The translations under genes and the position numbers were made by a program. From contig JAHRBS010000007.1 in the NCBI GenBank assembly GCA_024305745.1, forward strand, positions 2,728,001-2,792,000: a DNA stretch of 64,000 bases. Reading direction: 5' to 3'. Under the pieces are notes generated by a model that was given only the letters and a program-made list of their open reading frames with translations, made no database searches and had not been told where the DNA came from. Position 1 is the stretch's first letter. Every line of letters begins with the position of its first letter. Origin of the DNA: Polyporus tsugae. Its lineage: Eukaryota > Basidiomycota > Agaricomycetes > Polyporales > Polyporaceae. Of the stretch, positions 24,785 to 39,782 are shown one piece after another.

Positions 24785-25309
24785 AGCCGTCGCACCCCAC
24801 GTGTGTTACATAGTGCATGTACAGTAACCATAAACCCATCAATTCCGAGGCCGACTGCTACATCGTAAGCTCTCTCTCGAGCGGTGAGTATTGCCGCCTT
24901 GATCCTGTTACAAATCCGGAGAGGTCAAGCTTGGGTCAAGCAGGGGGCGTCGACCCGACGGTGTCTGGCTGAAGCCTGAGGCCTGAGAGGGCGGCGGTGG
25001 ACTGCGCCGTGTGTAGGACAGTGCATGCACAGGCGCTAGCGCCTATCAGCGGACTGGATTCGAATCGAGGGGGGACGTACACCGCCAACTTCACACCGCC
25101 CCTCTTGCCGCCCTACTGGCTCCTCCCTATCAACTCACATATCCGCCAGTCTTTACCCCCGCCGCCCATCTTCGGGCCTTCTTCACCTTTGCTTTCTCCC
25201 ATTACCCTCTACCTGACGCAGCATTGACTGTTGCTTTCGTTTCCCCCACACCTAAACGCCCATCTATACTCCCCGCATCTAGGCTCCCCCTAATACATTC
25301 TACATCGTC
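24785..25309. other. Intergenic ARG4-SSO1
   Basis: No gene is supported. Two perfect palindromes stand side by side, GTGCATGCAC (25021-25030) and GGCGCTAGCGCC (25032-25043), about 270-290 nt before the syntaxin start. The last 150 nt are pyrimidine-rich, as in many fungal promoters. Confidence 0.6.
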
Positions 25310-26872
25310 ATGGCTAGAGACAGACTTGCAGCTCTGAGGGTAAGCCCATTTCCGTTCATGTACCGTTCCTCACGCCGCGGTGGCGCACATGCGTGATACA
25401 CGTCCGTGTATAGGTTGTCGTTGAGTACGGTGCTAATACTATGACGGCCAGGCGCAGCAGCAGGGTGGTGCAGGCGGGCACACCAACTCGTGAGTCTCCT
25501 TTCCGTTTAGTGTCCCCCGTGCGCGCCAGATAGCAGATACTGAGTTGGCGGTGTGTGTGTGTTGTGCTATGATCACAGGGACTCGTACCCGATGCAGAAC
25601 ACCAACGACTACCGTTCGCGTGCGCGGACCAACCCATACGCCCAGCAGGACGACGCCCCGACGTCGTATGAGAATGTGGCGATACCCAGCACGACGAACC
25701 TCACCGGTGGGTCGGACAACATGACCGCGTTCTACAGCGAGGTGCGTGCCTCGTTCCGTCCCTCATTGTCCTCTCCTGGCGGGCCCCGTGGCAGCGCAGC
25801 CGCGCGAGGCTTCCCAGAGGCATTGAACGCGCGAATGCTGCGATGCTCACGCGGCTTTGCGGCTGCAGATCTCTTCCATCCAAGACGACATCCGGACGTT
25901 CAACGACAATGTCAGCCGTATCTCCGACATGCACTCGCGCTCCCTGAACACAACGGACGACGCCGCGGGCCAGCGCGTCAACCAGCAGCTTGAGGACCTC
26001 GTTGCCGACACTAGCGCGCTGAGCGATGTCCTTCGCAGGAGGGTCAAGGCGCTGCAGAAGCAGGGCGGTGCAGGACGGGATGGTGAAATCCGGAAGCAGC
26101 AGGTTGGTGGCCAGACAGACGAATTGGCCTGCGAGATCGTGTGCTGAAGGAAAGATGTGGCGCTGTAGACCGGCTTGGTGAAACAGAAGTTCATGGAGGC
26201 CATTCAGAACTACCAGACAGTCGAGCAGCAGTACCGGCAAAAGTACAAGCAGCGCTTAGAGCGCCAGTACAAGATCGGTGCGTTGCCGAGCCCCTTTCGA
26301 GCTATGTAGGAGTATTCGCTGATAGTCGACTGCAGTCAAGCCCGATGCGTCCCCGGAGGAAGTTAAGGCCGTAGTTGATGATGACCAGGGCGGCCAGATT
26401 TTCAGCCAGGCGTTGATGAACTCGAACCGTTACGGCGAGGCCCGGTCCGCATACCGTGAAGTGCAGGAACGTCATGCGGACATCAAGAAGATTGAAAGGA
26501 CACTGACGGAGCTTGCCCAACTGTTCAATGATGTGAGGATTCTCCGTGCCCCGTCACTAGATAAACCCTTGACTCGTGTTGATGTTTCATTACAGATGAG
26601 CATTTTGGTGGAGCAGCAGGATGAGCAGATCACTGTCATCAACGATACCGTCAAGGAGGTTGAGAAGGATGTCGAAACTGGGTCAGTTGTCGCTGGATTA
26701 TGGGTTCATTTTCCCTTCCGACTAATGGTTCTGCAGTCTCAACTACACCCAGAAGGCCGTCGACTCAGCACGGGCAGCGCGCAAGAAGCGGTGGATTTGC
26801 TTCGTTATCTTCATCATCATCCTCATCATCATCGCTATCGCGATCGTCGCGTGGCACCCCTGGAAGCACTAG
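25310..26872 (+). CDS. SSO1: SSO1/syntaxin-1-type plasma-membrane t-SNARE
   Basis: Eight exons, 25310-25339, 25452-25489, 25579-25741, 25869-26102, 26169-26277, 26336-26532, 26596-26681 and 26737-26872, give 330 aa. Sso proteins pair with Sec9 and Snc to fuse secretory vesicles at the plasma membrane. A disordered Gln/Asn-rich N-terminus precedes the three-helix Habc domain (ISSIQDDIRTFNDNVSRISD through YRQKYKQRLERQYKI). The SNARE motif covers about residues 205-290, with its central Gln in VEQQDEQITVINDTVKEVE. A single C-terminal anchor (WICFVIFIIILIIIAIAIVAW) ends in HPWKH, just five residues outside, as in tail-anchored SNAREs. Exon 1 is only 30 nt. Neighbouring genes are unrelated. Confidence 0.93.
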
Positions 26873-28045
26873 CTTCACATTGAGTGGATTTAGGACTTAC
26901 GGTACCAGAGGAGCACGCTTACACTTGACCGTTCGTGCGTTTGTCTCTGTTCTGCTCCCCGCACCGGCCATACATATCTATCTATACCACTCTTTCTTCT
27001 ACTCGTAATGGACTATACCTACGTGGTCAGATTGTACAGTGCCATCTATCCATCGCGGTCGCTTTTTTCTCATCCCGAGTGAGCGGTACCCCTATCTCAC
27101 TATGCAAAACCTCACTTCTTCTATCGGAGCGAACCAAGGGCCATCCGGTCACACCACAGGGGAAGGGAGCGCGCAAGGGAAACGTGGTCGACTGTGCGGT
27201 GGCCGTGTGGCAGGAGCGAGTGCACTGTCAGGTGTCAGGAGGACGACGTACCTGCGCTCCACCGCACATTGCTCACTTAGGGAGATCGTCGTGCTCCACT
27301 GGACGTCGTTCTAGGCCACGGAAGATTCCACGGGGCTTGTGGCTAAGTCACGCAAGGCGGTTCCGGTAGCGGACGCGGTGCGTGGACTGAAGCGGCGGCA
27401 TACGGGCGGAAGGGAGTGTGAGGGAAGGGGAGCGGACTTGGCAAGGTGGAAGAAAGTGGCCGAAACGAGATGCGCACCGTTACCTGGCGGGATCCTCATT
27501 TCTTGTCTGAGATGGAAGGGGCGTGGCACTGGCACTGTGGCGGAAGGATGTTTGCACGCATTGGCACGCACCGCCTCCGGTCCTCTTATCATCATCCTTC
27601 ACGAATGACAGGCGCTGAGCGGGAGCATATCCGATTCTGAGTGTCCTCTGCCAGTTGCTTGGAGGATGGCCGTCGGGCGGAGAGAACAAGCGAGCGAGCG
27701 ACAGCGGGAGCTCGGGGAGTTGAGGAACAGAGGAGGGGAGCCGAGAGAGGGGAGTGCCTCGACACATGCAATCGGGCAGTTGGATCTTGGTGACCGCGCA
27801 CAACGCCGCCACGCGAGATCTCAGATCCGTATCTCGAGCTGACGCGTCCCCGTCCTCCCCGTATTTAAGTCCTCGCCCTCTCCACCCCGGCCCCTCCCAA
27901 CCGCCTCTCACGTATATCTCATACTTATCCCCTCCCGTCTTGTGAGCCTCGTCCTCGGCCTATCCTGTCTCAGACATTCCCCGCTCACCGTTGCTGTCTC
28001 CCAGACTTGTCACACCCCCCTCACCCGTCTCACACGACCTTCATC
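26873..28045. other. Intergenic SSO1-AN1 gene
   Basis: In 1,173 nt I see no supported gene. Both strands have short open frames without splice-consistent extensions or family features. The distal ~200 nt form a TATA-containing, strongly CT-rich promoter for the AN1 gene. Confidence 0.55.
27862..27869 (+). promoter_or_regulatory. TATA-like element before AN1 gene
   Basis: TATTTAAG lies 177-184 nt upstream of the ATG, inside a sharply CT-rich tract that continues to the start codon. This layout is common in highly expressed fungal genes. Confidence 0.35.
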
Positions 28046-28346
28046 ATGCCTGCCAAGAAGCGTTGCCAACTCCAGTCTGAGCCCCGTTGCAACCAAGCCG
28101 TCTTGCGCATTGTTGGTCAATGTCCCCACTGCCGTCTGGAGTTCTGTGGCACAGTGCGTAGTTCCTGTTGTCCTTCCCTGTCTCGTCGAGCTCACCTCAG
28201 TACCCACCCCCTTCCTTATCTAGCATCGTATGCCAGAGCACCACGAGTGCCAGAACCTTGAGAGTTGTCGACAGCAGGCCTTCGAGAAGAACAAGGCGAA
28301 GCTGGAGAGCGAACGGACTGTTGCGTCCAAGATGGCCACGGCATAA
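28046..28346 (+). CDS. Small AN1-type zinc finger protein
   Basis: Two exons, 28046-28153 and 28224-28346, give 76 aa. The metal-binding pattern fits an AN1 finger: Cys in KKRCQLQSEPRCNQ, C-x2-C in GQCPHCRLEFC, then HRMPEHHECQNLESC, which supplies the late His and Cys ligands. A lysine-rich helical tail of about 25 residues follows and nothing else. Small AN1 proteins bind ubiquitin, p97/Cdc48 or the proteasome and are often induced by protein-misfolding stress (Cuz1/Tmc1-type in yeast). That role is inferred here. No A20 domain is present. Confidence 0.82.
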
Positions 28347-29277
28347 CTTTCCCCCACCTTCCCATTCCCCATTCTCCTTATCGCCACCACTCCCGATATG
28401 CGAGGCTTGCAGGCCTTGGCCACCGCCCCGACCGCCCACATCGTCTCCCCATGTCATCTTACGTCCACGACTCGCCACCTCGTCGCTATCATGACACACG
28501 GACCCTGCTATACCACATACTGTATCGTCTCTTTCCCATAACTCCCGATGCTGTCCCCTTCATCTAGTGCATCATCTTTGCTACATCGGTGTCTATACGT
28601 GTCTTCATATATTCTCGGGTTATTATATAAATGTAGGACTTTGCACTCATGACGGCATCGTGAGGGAATGTGAAGCCATCGTGGCTGACACAGGGTAGGC
28701 TTAGCCTGGCCAATGGACGACGAGCGACATCTCACTCGTCCCATGTCTGTCTTCTCGTATCAGCGCAGTGTCAAGAGACGGTGTCCACGGTGTCTACGCC
28801 CGCCCAGACTGTTCCATGTTGCACTGCAGTGACCTCTATCATGAGGTCTCCATTCGTAACGGGTCGTAACGCCTCCACCGCCATTGCACACCCGGACTTT
28901 GAGCGGCAATTACGGAGCTGCAGCCAAAGATGGAAGCCGAGATGCATAATCGCCCGGGGTATAAGAGTCTGATCTGCTCCCCATCCGATTTCCTCCAAAC
29001 ACTCGCTCCTTGTCCCAGCAGCGTCCAGGACGACTCTATTGCATATCCGGACTCGTCAGTAGTTCCTCAACACATCGCGCGCGGTGGCTGACAGACACCG
29101 CGCTGTCGGGACAGGCAGATTTCACGTGCATCCGGCATCTACCAGAGATCGCTCCCTCCACTCCCCCGCCAGGCCTAAAAGCACAGGTGAGCCGACTCGC
29201 ATCGCTTTTTAGGCCCGACGATATGGAGGGCCCACGACCCAAACATCCCTGCTCACCACTACAATTTTACGCGCACG
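28347..29277. other. Intergenic AN1 gene-aspartate aminotransferase
   Basis: No gene is supported in 931 nt. A TATA-like GTATAAGAG at about 28959 lies 320 nt upstream of the aminotransferase start and might reflect a long 5' leader. Confidence 0.5.
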
Positions 29278-31566
<2,289 letters not shown>

Positions 31567-32418
31567 CTCTGAGGAGATGTGGACGTAGAGGCATAGGAAC
31601 GAAGGCGGGGCGGAGGCGAATCGGATTGGCAGTTGGAATTGTAGAATAGAAGCAGCGTGGGAAATGACGTAATGTTCCTGAGAGAGAGTCTAGGCCAAAA
31701 CGGACGGAAAAGGGAGGGATGACATCATGGACATCATTGGGAGGATGTTGAGAAATCGAACCGTTCCGCATCATTTTCATAGAGGGCACCACAAGTCCGC
31801 TGCCTCGCTCACCTCAGCTCCTCTCTCTTCCCTTTCCTGTCACGCCCGTCCCCTCGTCTGTCCCTCTTGCTTCCTCTTCCTCTCCTATTCCTGGCCGCCC
31901 CCGACCCTGCCTCGCGACGAGCCAGCCCCGTCCCCGGCAACCCAGTCACACCTGCCACCCGTCCGCACCACCCCATCCTCGGTGCATGCGCCTGCACACC
32001 CTTTCCGGCCACGATCCCCCACGCCCGCCCATCCCCACTCATCTCTCGCCGCTCCCATCCCCGCATACATCTCCCGCTGACGCGCGACCGCCGCCCCTCT
32101 GAATGCTTCATCCACACCCTCCCGCTCACCTCCCTGCTGCCCCTTCCTTGCCTTGCTTCTTTCCCCAGCCCTCTTGCGTCATATCTGCCCTCCCTGCCTT
32201 GTCCGGCTGCCGCCCGTTTCCTCGTGCTCGACCCTGACTTTTCCCCCCCGGCTCGCTAGTTCCCAGGCATACGTCCTCTCTTCTTTCCCCCGTTCTCCGA
32301 CCTTTGTCGTGCGTGGCCTGTCTTCGCTTAGTCCAGCCCCCCTCTCACCCCGCTCTTTGGCTCATCAGCCAGTGATTTCATGGGAATCCTGCTTTCTATA
32401 TTATTTTCTCCCCTGTTC
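31567..32418. other. Intergenic with extreme pyrimidine bias before PPP4R1-like gene
   Basis: No gene is supported in 852 nt. From about 31800 to 32370 the plus strand is almost purine-free for long stretches. Long open frames there are low-complexity Ser/Pro translations of C/T runs, not credible proteins. It is probably the promoter and leader of the next gene. Confidence 0.6.
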
Positions 32419-35400
32419 ATGTCATCCCAATTCGACACAACCTCCTCAACCACCGACGACTCCCGCTCTTCCTCTCCCGTCCCCGATATTTCACCATCTA
32501 TCCCGTTATTCCATCACGAAGAGGACGTCCCAGACCCTTCACCCCCGACCAGTCCCAAGTCTTCACTCATCGCGTCTCCGCCCCTTGACACGCGCCCATA
32601 TTCTCCCCATGGTGTCGGCATTGGCATTCTCTCCCCTCAGCCAGTCCTCGGTCCTTTCGCACCTATTTCCCGCGCAGATCTCGCACCCCTGCAGGTTAGA
32701 TCTTCTCCGGTAGAGCAGCGATCCAACCCGCTAGAGTCTATCCCACCTCGCCAACCACCCAGCCCGTTTGAACAACCGTATCCCTCGCGCGCTAGCGGTT
32801 CCCGATCACCGGAATTTTCGCAGCCATCTCCGCCACTCCCGCACTCCCTGCGGTATGTAGAGGAGGCTTCGAAGAGGGATGGGTATGGCGGTGAGCACTG
32901 TCAACTCGCCGGCCTCTCTAGCGCTGGAGCAAGTGGTCAAGGAGGACTTCGCATTTCCATTCCCCCACCGAATCCCACAGCTTCGACCTCGACGCCTTCG
33001 CCTCCGCTCCTTTTGCAACCCGCTCAGGATCCTCTCGCGACGTCGCTCGCATCTACCCTTGGCCCAGGCCCGTCAGGAGCCATCCTCGAGTCCCTCGCGC
33101 CTCCCCCCACGGTAGACTCGCTCGGGCCCTCGTCGGAGCTCAATATTGACTTCACAGAGTTTGACACCGAGGGCTGCAGTGCGCTGGAAAAGATCTACTT
33201 GTTCTCGCGCAGTAGAGCCAGCTTTCACAGGGTGTTTATCGTTCATGCGCTCCCTCAGTACTTGCAGGGCGCTGAGACTTCTAGCGCGGAACTGCCTAGT
33301 CGAGAAATCATTGAGCAGATCAAGCCAGCCGAAGCGGTCGAGTATATCCTCCCGCTTCTCAATGGTCTCGCGATGGACGAAGGTGCGTGTTCGATAATGC
33401 TGCTGCACCGTTCTATCGTGAATGCTGACATGCGCATTGCTCTGTACCCCAAAATGCCGCGTTGACGCCCGATTGCCGTCTGTCGACGACTTGGATTTTT
33501 TCTCCCTGACCAATCACGTCACTGCACCGTCACTACTCATCGTGGTGGACGGAACTTTTCTCCCGCGGCCATTGGGTTCGGTATCAATAAATTAGACGAA
33601 GCCGTGAAAGAGGCGCTCGCGGCCGAACTTGTCCTCATCATCTGGTGGTTCGTCACCCATTGCAGACTGGTCGACGACGACACGGTTCCCCCTTCGCCAC
33701 CGGCCCCTCCCTCGGCCTCTCCGCCTGCCTCTGGACTAGAGGAGAACGAGCGATTCCTTCAATATCCTGCAAGCCCATGGCCTGAGGTTTCTAGTGACCA
33801 CGATGACGCCACAATCTCGGGCGACGACAGTGTTCCCGTCTACGTGGACCACGAGGGCAGTGGCGTGACGGTAGTCCCTGTGCAAGCTTTCACACCTATC
33901 CTGGGGACATTGCTCCTAAGCCCGAACGGTTTGGTAGGCGGATCGGCTCGATACGCGGTCGTGGAACTCCTCCGAAGGTTGCGGCGTGCCGACGAACGCG
34001 ATGCCAAGGCGGATGATGCTACAGGCGAGAATGTCGAGGCGACTCAGCTACGTGCACCTCTCCGTCCGGGGGGCCTTGCGACCGTCGAGCCTCCCTGTCT
34101 GGACACAGAAGGGCCACTCGAGGTGGGATTGTTTGGGTGGAATGAGCGACGGCTTTTCGAGAGGGAGCTTATCTATCAGGTCGTCATCGGTATGGGACGC
34201 CTGGACCTGGACGACAATCGGGGTGAACAACAAGCCTATGATCTCATGGAAGCCGCGTCCGTGTCAGGGGCGTCGACCGCTGTTCCAACGCCTCAAGCCG
34301 TCCAGCCTAACCCTGAACTCGACTCGTACTTCCCGCTTGCTGCGAGCCTCGGGATTACTAGTGCTGCGCCGCCAACGGTCTCATCCGCTTCACCACCTGC
34401 GCTCACGGCCGAAGTAGCCGCAATGGGCGTCGGTACAATCTCCCCGGCAGCTTCGCCATCCCCGCCCGTGTCGTCGACTTCTCCGGTGGAAGGATCGCCT
34501 GACCATTCGTCTGCTTCCACGCCGTCACTGACGTCATCAGCTTCTTCCTCGTCCGGCGAGTATTCCGACCAGGCTGACCTAAACGGATCGGATCGCTTCA
34601 GTCTCGGATTGTCTGGGACGTTGCCCGCAGCAGACGACAGCCAGGCACCGATGTTTGTGGACGAAGTTCTCGCCGGCTCTTCGGAGTTGAAACCATTTCC
34701 GATGACGCAGAACCACGGCTGGGCCGAACCGAGCTCACCATCCCGGTCTAGTGCGCTCCCGACTACTCCCCCGTTTGAGGTGCCTGTACCCGTCGCAGCG
34801 GAGGCGAACCTGCCAAACTCAATCTTCTCCGGTCTGCCGTCTTTGTTCGCACAGGCACCCGCAGCCAGCGAATCGCCTCCGCGACCGCAGGCGTCAGGTT
34901 CCGGATGGATCAGTCCCAAGTCTGCGGCGAGGGAACTGGCTGCCATGGACGAGCAGATGGATGACTCAGCCGACCTTAGCGAGGAAGCCTCGGTCGGGCG
35001 ACTTTCCAGCATGAGCCTGATGGCCGCCGTAACAGCAAGCGGTAAGCAGTTGCCTGTGGATTGCTCTTGCCATGTTGACTGAGGGTTCACTTCTTCCCAG
35101 GTTCGATCGCGGATGACACGAAGAGGGCGTTCGTGACCGAGGTCGAACGGGTCGGACGAGATCCAGTGTACTGGGTCAGGCGGGAGGCGAGTTTTGCGGT
35201 AGGTGCGCTTGCCAAAGTCGTCCCAGTAGAAGTGGTGACGTCGTCGTTGGTGAGTCCATTTGCGCTTTTAGTCCGCTAGCTGCCGGAGATAGGAATGGGA
35301 CTGACGCTGTCGGACGATTGCAGCTTCCATTATTCGAGTTTTTGTGTCAGGACTCGACGTGGCATGTTCGCCACTCTGTCCTGTTCGCGCTGCCGGCGAT

Positions 35401-36889
35401 ACTCTCGCGGTTAACTCCGGAGCACCGCTGGAAACTCGCGCTGGACGTCATTCTTCCGCTCTCTCAGGACGAAGAGCCGACTGTCCGATCTGCTGTCCTC
35501 GAAGCTCTCGGTGAGGTCATGTACACGTTTGCCGACGACGAGGACGGCCCCCCCGAGCCGCTGCTCAAGCTTTTCCTCGGTGTCCGAGAAACGCAAGACC
35601 CTGGCGGTGGACAGCTTCTATCCGAACCTGAAAGGCTACCTGTGGTGCAGGTGCAGGAGATACAGTCGGCCCCACCTCAGTCAGCCACATCGGTTTCCGC
35701 GACAAGCTCTGCCTGGAGCGACTACGGCACCGACGCAGGCGGTGGCCCTGACATCTACGAAGATCCCCAGCGGCCTCTTATCTGTGCGTTCAATTACCCC
35801 GCTGTTGCTCTGACGCTTGGCAGGCAACGCTGGCCGGAGCTTCGTACCCTGTATCTGTCGCTCGCTCAGGACCCGATGTTCAAAACCCGCCGAACGCTCG
35901 CCGCCTCGCTTGGGGAAATCGCGAAAATCGTTGGCGAAGAACACGCCGCGGCCGACCTATTGGCAGTCTTCTGGTCAAGCCTGCATGCGGACGAGGGCGA
36001 GGTGCGGACGAAGGTCATCGAAGCGCTGCCAACGTTTGCATGCGCGCTTGCCCTCCCTGAGCGCAGCGCGGTGGCTAGTGGCCTCGCCGAAGCGTTCTCT
36101 TCTGAAAAACTGTCTTCGTGGCGCGAGCGCGAGAGCGCGGTGAAGGCGTTAGGTGACCTGGTGGGGCTAGAAGGCGTCAGTAACGAAGTGCTGCATACCA
36201 TGCTGGTCAAGGCGCTGGAGGACCCTGTTGCGGCCGTCAGGGAGGCTGCTGTGTTTGTGGTGAGTGCCTAGGGATGTCTTGTATAACCGCCAAATCTTGC
36301 GCCTGACGCGTATTTTTTTCTTTAGCTGCCTGCGTTCTTGAACGCGTGGAAGGACTCTCCAATCCTACTAGAAGCGCTGGGCGCCAATATCAGAGCGTTC
36401 GGCGGCTCCGCCTCGTTCCGCCGGCGCACGACGTATGTGATGTGCATCCAGGAGATGCTTCTATCTGAACAAGGGCACATCGTCGTGAGGAGTGAGACAT
36501 TTTGGGACACCGTCCCAGCACTTGTTCGGGATCCGATCGTCGACGTCCGCATGCGCGTTGGGCGGCTGCTTGGTTTGATTTCCGGTCAGTATCATATCCA
36601 CTCAGCCTCCATTCTTTTTGATCAGCCTCGGATTCATATGCTGATGCTGGTTGTTGTTTTTACAGACAAGTTCAGTCGCGCAGACACCAATGTTGCTGTT
36701 AGGACGATCACGTTTGCACAAGCGCTCGCCACGGACAGCTCCCACGAGGTGCAGGCTTTTGCTGCTGCGGTTCTGGCTGGTGCTTCCATGTCTGGGATAG
36801 AGCCTAATCGACTACCCGTGGCGACATTGTCGCCTCCTGTTGGGACGAGTACGACTACATTCTCCCGCCCGCCGCCCATCCCGAGCTAA
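32419..36889 (+). CDS. PPP4R1-like HEAT-repeat regulatory subunit of protein phosphatase 4
   Basis: Six exons, 32419-33382, 33596-35041, 35101-35249, 35324-36259, 36326-36584 and 36666-36889, give 1,325 aa. HEAT-type helices include LEKIYLFSRSRASFHRVFIV, the block EAVKEALAAELVLIIWWFVTHC, DPVYWVRREASFAVGALAKVV, WHVRHSVLFALPAILSRLT and AVKALGDLVGL. PPP4R1 recruits the PP4 catalytic subunit to substrates. About half of the protein is disordered Ser/Pro-rich sequence: roughly the first 240 residues and a large part of exon 2. An earlier in-frame ATG at 32380 would add 13 hydrophobic residues. The frame between 32880 and 33110 is open in all three frames; the frame chosen joins both flanks without a break. 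Subfamily assignment is less sure than the HEAT fold. Confidence 0.75.
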
Positions 36890-38336
36890 AGCTCTTCGGA
36901 GTTTCCAACATCGGTTTCCCCTGGGTCGACCGCGGGACGAGTTCTCAAGAACCTTCCGTCGGGCCACGCGGTCGGACGCTGTAATGCATCCGATGGGGCA
37001 TGTAGGGACGATCCCAGCCATGGGTGGTTCGAAGCAGCGGTTGGACCGGAGCCCGGGCTCTATCCCGCCTGAACCGTGCGGTGACAACATTAAGTCGACC
37101 TTCCTTCGACGTCATCGTGTCTTCGAAGCGGCATTTACGCATCGCCTCGCAAAGGTTTATGGGCCCACAAGCCTCATGCACCCGCGGCCATCCGGTCAGC
37201 AGACCGGAGCCCCCGTTATATAGCTAACTTATCATGTACGACCGCTCATCTTATATACCGCTGCAGCACTATCGCCGTGGTGTTCCTCCCGACCTTCCAT
37301 TCGAACCCTGTTACGCTAGCCTTGTCATCCGCAATGCCGCCCATTACATTCACATTCCACCATTCCATACTGTATCATTAAGTACATACATCCCAGCCCT
37401 ATAGGCTTGATATCGATTTACCATAGCATATGATAGTTCCTATTGAAAATAATCGTGATCCACCCCCTCCGAGTCGTTCCGCCACGCCGTCGATATCTCA
37501 CCCTCTATCACCCTCCATTTCGCCTGCAGACGATCCTTCGGCGGCACGCACGGCTGGCCACTTAGAGGAGGACGAGGGCAGCCAATGACAACTTGCGAGT
37601 ATCGTGTCACGGTCGTCCGTTAGACCTGAGTTTCCGATCCATGCGGCCGTCATTGCATGTTGGACACTCATCGACCGTATCACTCCAGAGCATGGAGAGT
37701 GCGGCGCAGCACATGTGTAACTTAACCTCGTCTCGAGTGGCTGCGGCCATTCTTTCCCGCAAACTTGAACTTTGAGGGGCCGAGGGACGAGTTGTGACAG
37801 CGTGACGGTGGAACGAGGTTAGGGTTACAGCTCTGGACCGATCCAGGCACGTGAGAACAAAAGGCAAGAGATGGACAGACGCCGAAAGGTTGAATGAAGT
37901 GACGGTGGCTGCCACGCTTTGTTCCTCCCACAAAGCACCCCCGATCGCGCGCTTTAATTATGGAGGCATGCGCTTTATGCACAGAAGAATAAGCAACAAC
38001 ATGCCCGGTTTGTTTGGGACTCCCGCCGTCGCCGTGGAAAAAGGCGGAAGATAATAGGGGTGCCCCTCCGCCGCGTTTTCCGTTTTCCCATCCTGCCCAG
38101 TGTCTCCACTGCGGTCCTCCTTCCGCCGCCCCGCCTGGCTCTGAGAGCTCCTGTCCGACCCTCTGCTTCAGGCTGGTCTGCGGCCGCCTCCCGTTTCTGC
38201 GTTCTCCCCTCTCCTGCTGGCAGCGTTATATTCTCTTGCCTACGACTAATCACTGTTATTCGCTCATCACGCTTCCCGCTCGTTCTCTTCAAGGCTTTCA
38301 CGACTCCTAGGGCCCTTACACGTTAGTTTATGACGC
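36890..38336. other. Intergenic, 1.45 kb, no gene seen
   Basis: Short frames on both strands lack splice-consistent neighbours and family features. The last 250 nt are CT-rich and are likely the promoter of the next gene. Confidence 0.55.
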
Positions 38337-39782
38337 ATGGCGCTGTCAGCAGGGTTTCGCATGGTCAGGGCAGGAGTATTCGGTGAGTTCTAGATGTTCT
38401 GGTGCACTGGCCGGACGTATGGTTTGACACGGTGGCTGTAGCGGTCACGACCTTCATCAGTTTGCTGTGGGTGATCCTCTTGTGCGTGGAAATATCCGTG
38501 TTCTACGATCAGTCGGACGCTGCACAGAGTGAGTGCCCTTGTTCGATACATTTGTACGAGACTTGACGAAAGTGCACCCCCGCAACACCAGGGAACCTCG
38601 TGGGCGTCCTTATATTCATAAACGCCGTCACGGCCGTTATGCTACCTGTCTTGTGAGTAAACAGTGCCTTGTTGCGTGGCCTGTCGCTTACACTTCGCGC
38701 AGGTCGATCCTTGCATTCCGACCATGGCTGGATGTCGCAAGACTTCTTTTCCTGCTATTGGTGCACATTGGTGCGTTTACTATAGGCGCTCCGCGTAGTC
38801 CTTTACTGACTCCTAGTAGGGACTGCGTTGCTCTTCACAATATGGGTCCCTATATTCAGTTGTCCTAGTGAACGTACGTTTCCAGGTCATGAAGCCATCT
38901 GTTGATGCTGACATGGACTCTTCACAGCATCGCAATACAAAGTCTGTCACAACGTCAACATAGCAATTGTGGTGTGCAGCTGGGTGGTGCCAACTTTCCG
39001 TGCGTTGCCATGATTTCCAACCTCGAGCATTTCTAATTATCATGGTCCTCCTAGTTGTTTGGTATGCTGCCTTCTTAGCTGTGTCCTGGCGCCTGTGGCA
39101 TGAAGACCAGAAGCAAATGGTGGAGGAAGCGTTTGAGAAGCGCTTGTCAGAGTTGCCAATGATGCTTCCATCCAACCGACATCCTGCGCTGGGCCCAGAC
39201 AACAAGCTGCCTTCTAATGTCAGCAATATGCCGCCAGTTTCGCGCGGGTCGTTGCCGCCACCATCACAGCTGCCTCCGCGACCGCTTCCGATTCCCCCTC
39301 AACCTCAACCGCTATCTCAGCCAAAACAACCTGTCTCTCAGCCTCCTCAAACGCAGATGAACCCTATCGTGCTGCCATCCCACTTGTCAAATTCCCACAC
39401 CTCGTATCTTCAGCCCACAACTCAAAACACGTCGACACGTTGGTCGCAGCCACCGTCCATCGGTTCCGTTTACTCCGCATCACAATCATCCCGCAGTTCC
39501 CATAGTTCACGCCCGTCCTTGACATTGCAGACGTCTGGTCGCCCGCCATCCCAGCCGCTCTCTGCACGACCACCATCTCACCTGCCACCACCCCGTCCGC
39601 CGTCTCATCTGCCATCTCCCTCCACACCCATTCCCCAGAGACACTCACGATCGTCTTCACAAGCTCGCCTACTTGCGTTGGCAATGCAACCCCCCACGCC
39701 CGTTGATGAAACCGGCGACAGATATTCTCCGAGGTCTTCAGGAAGACTTTCTAAGCCTACGCCGCTTCAGTGGGCGTACTGA
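38337..39782 (+). CDS. Four-or-more-helix membrane protein with proline-rich cytosolic tail
   Basis: Seven exons, 38337-38382, 38442-38528, 38592-38652, 38703-38770, 38820-38873, 38928-38999 and 39028-39782, give 380 aa. I do not recognise a named family. The first 165 residues hold hydrophobic helices VTTFISLLWVILLCVEISVF, LVGVLIFINAVTAVMLPVL, VARLLFLLLVHIGGTALLFT, IAIVVCSWVVPTF and LIIMVLLVVWYAAFLAVSW, a MARVEL- or tetraspanin-like arrangement. Small exons almost match single helices. A helix EEAFEKRLSEL leads to about 190 residues rich in Pro, Ser and Gln, with many PPS/PPP runs that could bind SH3 or WW domains. A weak alternative donor in exon 5 (GTGAAC at 38869) would remove five nt differently; GTACGT at 38874 was used. 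Confidence 0.75.

Noticed and set aside
31800..32370. Long Ser/Pro-rich open frames on the plus strand and Arg/Gly-rich ones on the minus strand
   Set aside because: They are translations of an extreme C/T-biased tract with no conserved features.
33383..33595. Possible extra coding exon in the first PPP4R1-like intron (LPSVDDLDFFSLTNHV)
   Set aside because: The frame runs into TAG at the acceptor and no donor gives a usable exon; direct splicing joins AMDE to DEAVKEAL cleanly.
38869..38873. Alternative donor GTGAAC in exon 5 of the four-helix membrane protein
   Set aside because: It keeps the phase, but the GTACGT donor five nt downstream fits the consensus better.
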